A stretch of 64,000 bases of DNA. It comes from Diadophis punctatus similis (Eukaryota > Chordata > Lepidosauria > Squamata > Dipsadidae). Positions within the stretch are counted from its first letter, which is position 1. The number at the start of each line of letters is the position of its first letter. This document shows, piece after piece, positions 45,420-64,000 of this stretch. The stretch spans positions 2,115,001 to 2,179,000 of the forward strand of contig JALIGW010000022.1 in NCBI GenBank assembly GCA_023053685.1. Direction: 5' to 3'. Below the pieces are notes generated by a model. The model was given only the letters and a program-made list of their open reading frames with translations. It searched no databases and had not been told where the DNA came from. The position numbers and the translations under genes are program-made.

Positions 45420-47238
45420 GTTATCCATAAGGTTTAATCTGTCTGCTTGGGAAGACCTACAGAGTACAATCAACAGAGAAGAGGCAGCAGGAGGGAAAAA
45501 AAGCAGAGAGACCGAACCGAGTCATTCATGCAAATTTAAACAGGTCACAGGAAACCACACTGGAAGTTCAAAACACTGAGCCTCCATGGAAAGGGGGAGA
45601 AGAAACACGGCAAGGCGGAACAGAGTTCAAAAGCCTGGCAAACACACAATTCTTTTCTCTTTGCTGCAGATGTACAGGGGGTATTTTAAAGAGACACTTT
45701 AAAACTTCGGAGACCGCCCCTAGGAGTGGGGAACCTCCAACCTCCCCCCCCAGTTGTTGTTAAACACCAGTTCCAAGCAGGTTCTGCGTTCCAATTCTGT
45801 CTTCTTCCGTAGAATCCTAGCTGCCAGACCTACCCTAACCATCTCAAATTTGCACTGACATCTTTTTCTGCACAACGATGCCGTTCCGTGTCTCCTTTTG
45901 GGGACAAACAATTTTTAGGGGCTTGTCAGATACTGGGGAGAGACGAGACTTCAGTCCACGCTTCTAGTTATTCCCAATAATTTGAAATAAAGCCGGCATG
46001 GGAAGAGCAGGCAAGGTTGGCCAATATGATTTATTTCCCTTGGAATTTAGTTTTTCAGGACTCATTTCTAACTGCCCAACAAGAGGTGGTCCGAGCAATA
46101 ATTATGCCCCCCTTCCAGACAAGGCGAGTTGCGACCATCCCTTCATCAGGACCTGACATAATTACTGCTAGTCCAAACGGGGTGTAAATTCCACTTTTTT
46201 TTACAATCCCAGGATAGGGAAAGACCAAAAGTTCTTTTTCCTAAATTCTGTCTTTATTAAGGAAGAGATCTACCCACTCTCCAACTAAACAACCCCCAAC
46301 TGCTATGAGACCCCAAAGGTTGTGTTTTGCTAAGCTCCGGATAAAAATTGGTCCAAATATTTAGGATTACACTCACCCACGATCTCATCCCGGTTGGGCT
46401 GAAGGGGAGTTAAAAACCAAGCCACGCAGAGGACAACTTTCCTTGTGCCAGTATGGGAACCTTATTCTTGTCGGAAAGACACTGGCCGAGCCAGGGGGAG
46501 GAGTCAAGCGGGGAACTAGTCTGGAATCTCTATGTAGGCACAAAAGGGCAAAGTCTGATCTTCTTGAATGCTGTTGAACCTTATCTTGTCTGACCCAGGT
46601 GCAAACTACCAATCTGAGCAGATTCCTGTATTATAGGCACCAGCAATGAAGTAGCTAATTGAACTCCTCACCTGTGGATCTGGTTGTTTGCGCTGGGGAG
46701 TTCCCCAACTCTCCGACTGCGAGAGGTGGGAGCCCATCCAAGGTCCCCCGACCCTCCAGCTCTCCAGAACAAGATTCACAGACCCGGACCAACATTAAGG
46801 AGGAAGGGAAACCCCGAATCTGACCGTGAGCATTCCCAGGAAAGGTGGGGAGGGTGCTCCAGAAAGAAATGGACAAGATGAGGCCTTTTCAAGACTAGGC
46901 TCTGCTCAGGACACACACCAGCCACTTGCTAATAACAAAGGAAACCCAAACCTACTGATTCTGAAACGTCAAGGCAGGCAAGAGCGAGACATCAGCGACA
47001 GGACATCCATTTCTGAAGCAGGACAAAATAACGGAGGGTACACATCGGAATGGGGCCACGGGGGAAGAGGTCTCCAGGCCAGGTGAGGCTGCTTCCCCTT
47101 TCGTCCCGGCCTTTATAAATAAGTTTCATGTCTAGCTCACAGTGAAGTTGCAATTGCTACAGAGATCATAGCCAGCTGCCACCATGGGGTACTTTCAGTG
47201 GAGTCCGGCGTGGGGCAAAAGGGCTCCTGGGCTCCCTT
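45420..47238 (-). other. Probable NFKBIB 3' untranslated region and flank
   Basis: About 1.8 kb of non-repetitive sequence after the NFKBIB stop. TTTATT (AATAAA on the minus strand) occurs at 46253-46258 and 46030-46035. The true end is unknown. Confidence 0.45.
46253..46258 (-). terminator. Candidate NFKBIB polyadenylation signal
   Basis: AATAAA on the minus strand about 980 bp after the stop. A second candidate lies at 46030-46035. Confidence 0.4.
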
Positions 47239-50200
47239 CTAGTGGCCACAATTGATCACGATGTCGTCGTATTCTTCCTAGGGAAAGAAAGAAAGAAAGG
47301 GCCAAAAGAGTTGGATGCCTGCAGGACTGAGCCCGAAGGAGGGGTCAAAGGCAGCATCAGTCTCGAGTCCCTTTGCGCCCACAAGAGACCTAAGTCCAGC
47401 CCACCTTGAATTCTGTTGATTCTCATCTACCACCAATTTGCTTTGACTGTTAGTAGTTCGGATTCTTGTAGAGAGTGTTAGCATGCAATAATTCCTTCCT
47501 CCCTCCCTCTTTTCTTTCTTCTATCCTCCCTCTGACTTCTTGCTTCCTCCTGCCTTGGACTCCTCCCTTCCTTTCTCCCATCCTTTCTGACTCCTTCCTT
47601 CCTTCGTCTGACTCCTTCCTTCCTTCGTCTGACTCCTTCCTTCCTTCCCTTCCTCCCATAGAGTGCCAAGTGGCCCATCTCACAGCTTACCTCTCTCTTG
47701 CGGTCACTCACCTCGCTGTTACTGTCCACACTTTCCTCGGAATCCCACTCCGGCTCCTCGGAGCCAAATTCCCGTAACAGCTGTGGGATTTTTTGGTCAG
47801 GCCGGTGCACAGCACTGTACATGGGTGTGTAGCCCACATACATGCGTGCCTCTGTGTCAGCTCCTGCACGCAAGAGGTATTCCACCATTTCAGGGCTCTG
47901 GGACTCCACCGCCAGGTGGAGAGGACTCCGGCCACAACTTAGCTCCTGCAGAAGGGAGGGGGGGGGGAGAAAGGTATGGCACCATCACCTGAGCTGGGCA
48001 CTCTGTATACTAAGCAAAATCAAGGCAGGATTGTTTTGACTTTCTTTCTCACCCGTTCTTCTATCCCTGGATTTTGTCTTATGTCCAGGCTTCTCCCTCA
48101 TGGCTCCAGATGGCCCCTCCCAGCCTGACAATTCCTTCACCGAGGCAGGAGGTTCAAGGGAACCACCAGATTGCAACATGATCTCCCTGACACAGACCGG
48201 AATTCTCGCATTGGCACAAACTTGCCTTACTAACAGGCTGGGATTGCACAATTGGCGGGACTATTAAAATGGTGTGTTGGAGGTGTTTGTGGGTCAGTCG
48301 TGGGCAGGACCCGGGCCTCGTTTAGCCTGTGGAGTAGACCAGGCTGCCATGTGAAACCTGGAATGTGGTTGATGTCACACCAAGACAACAACTGCTTGTT
48401 GATAGCTCAGTAGAAGGCGTCATGCGAATCCCGCTTGGATGCTCCAGTTACAAGAAGTGGGAAATATTCAGGCAATGAATTAGTGCCATGCGCTCAAAAT
48501 GAGTCTCAAGCTCTCGTGGTTGAGAAATAGTTTCGCAACAACAATGTAGCAGGAGAAGTGGTAGAAGCTGGGGGCGGCGTTAAAAGAGGGATCAGCCTAG
48601 AATCCCAACGCAGGCACTAAGTCCACTTGTGGCTATGTAGGGATTCTAGCCCAGGGGTGTCAAACTCGATTTCATTGAGGGCCGCATCAGGGTTGTGTTT
48701 GACCTCCGGGGGTGTGTGTGTATGGCCAGCTCACTCTTGTGGGGGGGGCACCTGTGGTGGCCTGAGCGCTCTGCCAGCAAAAACGGACTCCTGAGCTCCG
48801 TTTTCGCCCTCGATGGCCTCCTGCAACCCTCTGCCAGTGAAAACAGAGTCTGGGAGGGTCGCGTGTGGCCCTCCTGAGCTCCGTTTTTGCTGGCGGAGGC
48901 CCCACGGGCCAGTTCTTTGCTGTTTCCAGGGCGGCCCCACGGGCCAGATCTAAGCATCCCGCGATCCTAATGAGGATTGCTTCCTTTAAAATCAAAATGA
49001 AATGGATATAGATTTTTCTGAGAGTTCATCAGCTTGGAAAACTAACCTGCTTGTTGAGATCTGATCCTGCAGAGATTAAGAGGCTGACTATGTCCAAATC
49101 TTTCCGTAGGATGGCCACATGCAGGGGGGTGTAACCTGGTGGAGAGGCAGGGGTTGTTTGAGGAACAAACAAAAACAGCAAAACAAACAAGTTTATGAGG
49201 TCAACCTGTGCTATGGGATCGGAAAACAACATGTCCTTTGACCCACAAACCTTAACCCGCCAAACTGGAACTCAAAAGAAACCCTTCGTACAAAATAAAT
49301 AACGTTTGTTCTAATTCGGTTCAGATCCCTCTGCCAGAATTTGAGTAAGCTAGGCAAATTTGGCAAGAAGGTAAATTTTTAACCACAGAGCCGTAGAAGT
49401 AAACAACTGACTTTGAAAAGGAGAGCAAAAATCATATTCTAAGAGGGAGGGGGGGGGGGGAAAGGAAGAGACATATATTTTGTTAACCCTAACACTTCTT
49501 GTTGTAACAGACCACAACAGGACATAATTTTTATGCAACATTCGTACGGTGCGTTTTTAAAATAAGTCACTGTTCTGGTGTTTTATATTTTGATACACAT
49601 TTTACATGCTGTTTTTGTGGATTTTATGCATTCATGCTGCATTGTGTCACACCATAGAGGTAGTCCTCGACTTATGACCATAATTGAGCCCAAACTTTCT
49701 GTTGCTAAGTGAGACACTCGTTAAGGAAGCTTTGCCCCATTTTATGAACTTTCTTGCCACGGTTGTTAAATGAATCACTGCAGTTATTAAGTTAGCGACA
49801 CGGCTGTTAAGTGAATCTGACTTCCCCATTGATTTTGATTGTCAGGTCGCAAAAGCGGATTTATGTGACCATTGCGACAGTCATAAATATGAATCATTTG
49901 CCAAGCATTTGAATTTTTATCTTGGGACTACGTAGATGCCGCAACAGTCGTTAAGTGTAAAAAAATGGTCATAAGTCACTTTTTTCAGTGCTGTTGTAAC
50001 TCTGAACAGTCACTAAATGAATTGTTGTAAGTTGAGGACTACTTGTACAAAATAAACAAACAAACAAACAGGACACAAGGTTACAAGCCCACCCGCTAAT
50101 CAACGTATAGCTAAATTTGTATTTGTGTGAATTTTGAAGGCATGACGGTGATCTTCTGAACTTCCCCCAGCCATGAGGACTAGAAACTTGTGCTCACAGC

Positions 50201-52271
50201 TGTCTCTCTGTGTTTACAACAGACTTCAAAGAGGACGGTTCTACCTGTTTCACAGACGCCACTTACCATCGTAATTGGTGCAATTCAGTTGGGCCTGGAA
50301 ACGGTTGCCCTGACCGGGCCTTTGGCTGGCGAGCGGCGCCAGTAGCTGTTCGGCGCAATCCTGCCATCCCTCTCGGCACGCCAAGTGCAGGGCCGTGTGG
50401 CCTCCTTTCTCTTGGACGCCCAGCCCGGCTCCTGCCAACACGAGCTTGCTAACAAAGCTGGACGCCCCGAGGATGACGGCGATGTGAAGTGCGGTCTAAA
50501 GGAAAAGAGAAGGAAGGGTGAAACATTTTCGCCTGAGAGACTTGATGGCTTTTAAAACCAACTGGATGGTTTTGCAGAGCGTGGTCCTCGACTTACGACC
50601 GGAATTGGAATTTCCATCACTGATGGGAGTCATTCAGTACAGGTAGTCCTCGACGTACAACAATTCATGTAGTGACCGTTCAAAGTTACAATGGCACTGA
50701 AAAAAGTGACTCATGACCGTTTTTCACATTTAGTTTTGGTGATTCCTTTAAAACAGAAGGGTCCAACCTTGGCAACTTGTGGACTTCAACTCCCAGAATT
50801 CCCCAGCCACAATTCTAGCAATTGAAGTCCACCCTGAGTCCCTCGGGAGTTGGGCGGCATATAAGAAAACCAAATAAATAAGTCCACAAGATTTTTATTT
50901 CATGCTGGCTGGGGAATTCTGGGAGTTGAAGTCCACAAGTCTTCAAGTAGCCAAAGTTGGACACCCTTGTTGTGTAAGAGAACACCAAAACTATTATTCA
51001 TTTAGCAAGATTGTTGACACCAGGCCTAAAACCTGTACTCGGCTTACATCCTTTAAAATTTAACCAGCGCAAATTCTGTTCTCAGGTCTGCCCCAACAGT
51101 CTTGTTGGGACAATTTTGGGACAGCCAAGACAACTGGAGCGAAACAAAGTGCCCTGGGGTCTCACCTGGCCAAGGTCGTTCTGAATATCCAGATAATCTG
51201 TTCCATGGGTGTATTGCAGAATAGAATCCAGGAAAGCTTCGTGTTCATGGATGACCGCCAGGTGAAGAGCTCTGGAAGGAGAGGAAAGAGCAAACGTGGC
51301 TAAGAAAGGCCGAACTCACAGGTGGAAAATTTTTTCTGTGATATAGACATTTCTCAACTTAAAATCATTTGTTTAATGCCTGATCAAAGTTACAATGGCA
51401 CTGAAAAAAGTGACTTCCCCCCCACAGTTCTGACCCCTGCAGCATCCCCATGGTCATGTGATCAAAATTCAGACGCTTGGCAACTGACTCATATTTACGA
51501 CGGTCGCAGTGTCCCAGGTTCACGTGATCCCCTTTTGCGACCTCCTGACAAGCAAAGTCAACAGGGATGCCGGTTTCACTTAACAATTGTGTTAGCCACT
51601 TAACAACCGCAGGGATTCCCTTAACAGCTGTGGCGAGAAAGGTCGTAAAAAGGGTGGGGGGAACTGGCTCAGCAACCCAAATTTGGGGCTCCAGTGCAGT
51701 CGTAAGCCGAGGACTACCTGTACAGATTAGTTAAATCCTCGACTTGGCATCGCGATCGAGCCCGGAATTTACGGTTGTTAAGTTGTGCTGGTCCTTAAGC
51801 AGGTCATCATGTGAGCTCCCCCAACTTTCAATTTCATGTGCCCCCCCTCCCCAGGAACCCCCAGTTCGGCCCCCTCAGAGCCCGGGGTACCTACGTGTCT
51901 CCATCCTCGGTGATGAAGCCCAGCACGTGGCGCAGCCAAGCCTCGGGGGCCACCTGGCTCTGGAGGTGGACGCCCCCCACCCCTTCCACCAGCTCGCCCA
52001 CCTCCTCGTCGCCCCCCAGGGCCGAGTCCAGGCGCCCCTCTTCCTCCTCCGGGGACTTCTGGGGGGCTCTGGGGTCAGAGGTCACTGGGAAGCCCCCAGG
52101 CCCCTCTTCGGCGTCTCCAGGGCCCCCCAGGTCTCCATCTTCCTGGAGCTGGACCAGCTGCCCTTCGCTGAGCGAGCCCAGGCCGCTGTCGCACCACTCC
52201 TCGCCCCCAGCCTCCGACTTCTTGGGCTCCCTGGGGCCGCCCTGGGCGGGCTGGCCCTGCACGAAGGCCAT
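47239..52271 (-). CDS. NFKBIB: NF-kappaB inhibitor beta (IkappaB-beta), 6 exons, complete
   Basis: Cytoplasmic ankyrin-repeat protein that binds Rel dimers and masks their nuclear import until IKK marks it for degradation. Exons on the minus strand: 52271-51895, 51271-51166, 50495-50267, 49135-49047, 47945-47712 and 47277-47239; all are in phase, giving 357 aa (human 356). Asp28-Ser29-Gly-Leu-Gly-Ser33 is the beta-TrCP phosphodegron, with Lys17-Lys18 upstream as possible ubiquitin acceptors. Ankyrin units start at [51 protein letters not shown] and GYTPMYSAV. An acidic tail ([19 protein letters not shown]) serves as the PEST-like region. Compared with human the linker between degron and first ankyrin is longer, and the protein stops soon after EYDDIV. 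The start has a strong Kozak context. Its head faces SIRT2. Confidence 0.96.
47500..47660. repeat. Pyrimidine minisatellite in NFKBIB intron 5
   Basis: CCTT-rich tract with a 21-bp unit (gactccttccttccttcgtct) repeated about 2.5 times near 47588-47645. Confidence 0.8.
48651..48965. mobile_element. hAT-like MITE (GGGGTGTCAAACTCGATTTC family)
   Basis: Starts CAGGGGTGTCAAACTCGATT. The interior repeats 'ctgagctccgttttcgccc' and 'ctgagctccgtttttgctgg'. The right terminus could not be fixed. NFKBIB intron 4. Confidence 0.65.
49657..50045. mobile_element. pogo/Tigger-like MITE in NFKBIB intron 3
   Basis: Starts gaggtagtcctcgacttatg and ends gttgaggactacttg followed by TA; about 389 bp, nearly full length. 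Confidence 0.8.
50583..50742. mobile_element. pogo/Tigger-like MITE fragments
   Basis: A scrap at 50583-50620 (gtggtcctcgacttacgacc) and a left half from 50640 (CAGGTAGTCCTCGACGTAC after TA) that stops after 'gtttttcacattta'. Confidence 0.65.
50757..50968. mobile_element. hAT-like palindromic MITE, split by another scrap
   Basis: The left arm (cttgtggacttcaactccca) and right arm (ggctggggaattctgggagt) enclose a short LINE-tail scrap 'ctcgggagttgggcggcata'. Confidence 0.7.
51345..51720. mobile_element. pogo/Tigger-like MITE in NFKBIB intron 1
   Basis: Left end is eroded (gacatttctcaacttaaaat). Right end cgtaagccgaggactacctg is followed by TA. Confidence 0.75.
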
Positions 52272-52459
52272 GGCTCGGGACGGGCCTACACAGGAGCCCC
52301 CCGTGCGGGCAGCGGTGCCATCGCTGAGGCGGAGGCCGGGCCCAGAAGCCTCCGGGGGCCGATTAAACTCAAGCGGCTGGCCCGGCCGAGGATGCCATGA
52401 AGGGGAATTTCAGCGGCCTGGGGATTCCCCGGGTTGAGCGTCTTATCAGGCGAAGAAAG

Positions 52460-52478
52460 GTATGCCGGGAGTTGTAGT
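52460..52478 (-). promoter_or_regulatory. ZNF143/THAP11-like site
   Basis: The minus strand reads ACTACAACTCCCGGCATAC, close to the known ZNF143 submotif ACTACAACTCCCAGCATGC. It lies about 190 bp upstream of the NFKBIB start codon. Confidence 0.65.
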
Positions 52479-52863
52479 GACGCTCCTTGCCGTCATTCTA
52501 CCACCCCCTCCCTCCGCGCCTGCGCTCTAGAAAAAAAAGACGGAGGCGCCATATTTGTTTCCCTCAAGGTACGATGGGAAGTGGAGTTTTTCGAGTGAAG
52601 GCATTTGAGTCTCATTGGCGTCTTTTTTCAAGTTTTGGTGTTTCCCTTCAGAACTTCCTCTCCTTTACGTCACTAAGTCGTTTATATTCGCCTCCGTCTA
52701 ATTTTTTTGGCTTTGGGAAGGCCCTAATTTGGAAGAACGGCTTACACTTCATCGACATCGCGCCCCCATGCCGGCGCAAAGCTTAAAGGGAGACGGGTTT
52801 ATTTGTAATTTCTCTTTCACCGCCCCCTCGTCTCTAAGCTGCGGTTGGGTGAGCCCAAAACGG

Positions 52864-52871
52864 TGACGTCA
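52864..52871. promoter_or_regulatory. Full palindromic CRE
   Basis: TGACGTCA, the CREB/ATF consensus, 129 bp upstream of the SIRT2 start codon. Confidence 0.7.
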
Positions 52872-52999
52872 GATGTTGTTTGTTTGGAAGCTGGACGGCC
52901 ATTGGCTGCTCGCCCGCGGGGTGTTTCGGGGCTTGTAGTTTTCCTCTCAGGGGGGAACGGTTTGCTTGGATTGTTGGCGGAACGTCGACGCGAACTTCC

Positions 53000-63749
<10,750 letters not shown>

Positions 63750-63814
63750 GTGAGGTTAGGTTGCAGTGGAAGCTCCTGGGAATAGAGCCGGGGTGGGGCA
63801 GCTACGGCAGCTTT

Positions 63815-63860
63815 TCGAGCGGTGGACTTCAACTCCCAGAATTCCTGAGCTGGCATGCTT
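63815..63860. mobile_element. hAT-like palindromic MITE scrap
   Basis: Left arm only (ggacttcaactcccagaatt, then cctgagctggcatgc). Confidence 0.55.
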
Positions 63861-64000
63861 CCGTTTATACTTCTGTGAATCAGGAAGGCATTGGCTTGAG
63901 CTGCTTCTGAATGCTATCTTGCTGCTCTGGCCTTTTTTTAAAAAAAAAAATGCTTTTCAGCCTAGGCAACATTGCCTGTGTATCCCCTTCCAGATCATCT

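Larger units (their letters stand above)
52272..52999. promoter_or_regulatory. NFKBIB/SIRT2 bidirectional CpG-rich promoter
   Basis: The two start codons lie 728 bp apart and face outward, as in human. The region has inverted CCAAT boxes (ATTGG) at 52614-52618 and 52901-52905, a CRE, a ZNF143-like site, and no TATA box near either start. A G-rich, CpG-rich stretch covers both first exons. Confidence 0.85.

Noticed and set aside
48646..48995. Minus-strand open frames near 100 codons
   Set aside because: They coincide with the GGGGTGTCAAACTCG MITE.
51744..52437. Two plus-strand open frames over 200 codons
   Set aside because: Antisense shadows of GC-rich NFKBIB exon 1; no splice or domain evidence.
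63990..64000. Possible SIRT2 exon 13 acceptor (ccttccag then atcatct)
   Set aside because: The seven visible bases do not match the expected SDPFLG start, so the call cannot be supported at the window edge.

Overview
The window is vertebrate nuclear DNA, most likely from a snake. Genes are split by GT-AG introns, and the rest is a dense squamate repeat load. The repeats include CR1-L3-like LINE tails (one ends in an AATAG-type microsatellite, a known snake signature), Sauria-type SINEs, many short hAT-like and pogo/Tigger-like DNA elements, and long tetranucleotide tracts. No rRNA, tRNA gene, CRISPR array or prokaryotic feature was seen.

Five genes can be read exon by exon. (1) 1219-6589, minus: five exons of a class B1 GPCR, closest by eye to the GIP/glucagon receptor group. 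It lacks its signal-peptide exon and runs off the left edge after TM2. (2) 18002-31651, plus: SARS2, mitochondrial seryl-tRNA synthetase, complete in 16 exons (516 aa). (3) 34632-42878, plus: CCER2, six exons (410 aa). Its sequence shows it to be a chromogranin-like secretory granin. (4) 47239-52271, minus: NFKBIB (IkappaB-beta), six exons (357 aa). (5) 53000 to beyond the right edge, plus: SIRT2, twelve exons (323 codons), with the C-terminal exons outside. All exon phases join without a frameshift.

The order SARS2-CCER2-NFKBIB-SIRT2 matches human 19q13.2 in mirror orientation. NFKBIB and SIRT2 face away from each other across 728 bp of CpG-rich DNA holding CRE, CCAAT and ZNF143-like motifs. 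On the other side of SARS2, the MRPS12 gene expected from mammals was not found; about 11 kb of repeats separates SARS2 from the receptor. The genes have separate jobs: mitochondrial translation, secretory granules, NF-kappaB control, NAD-dependent deacetylation and peptide-hormone reception. They form a conserved neighbourhood, not a pathway.

Repeats fill most introns and spacers. At least twelve short elements have hAT-like ends and 8-bp target duplications. Three of them sit at exactly the same position of separate CR1-L3 tails. The most interesting protein observation is the granin identity of CCER2, including a tribasic-bounded candidate peptide.
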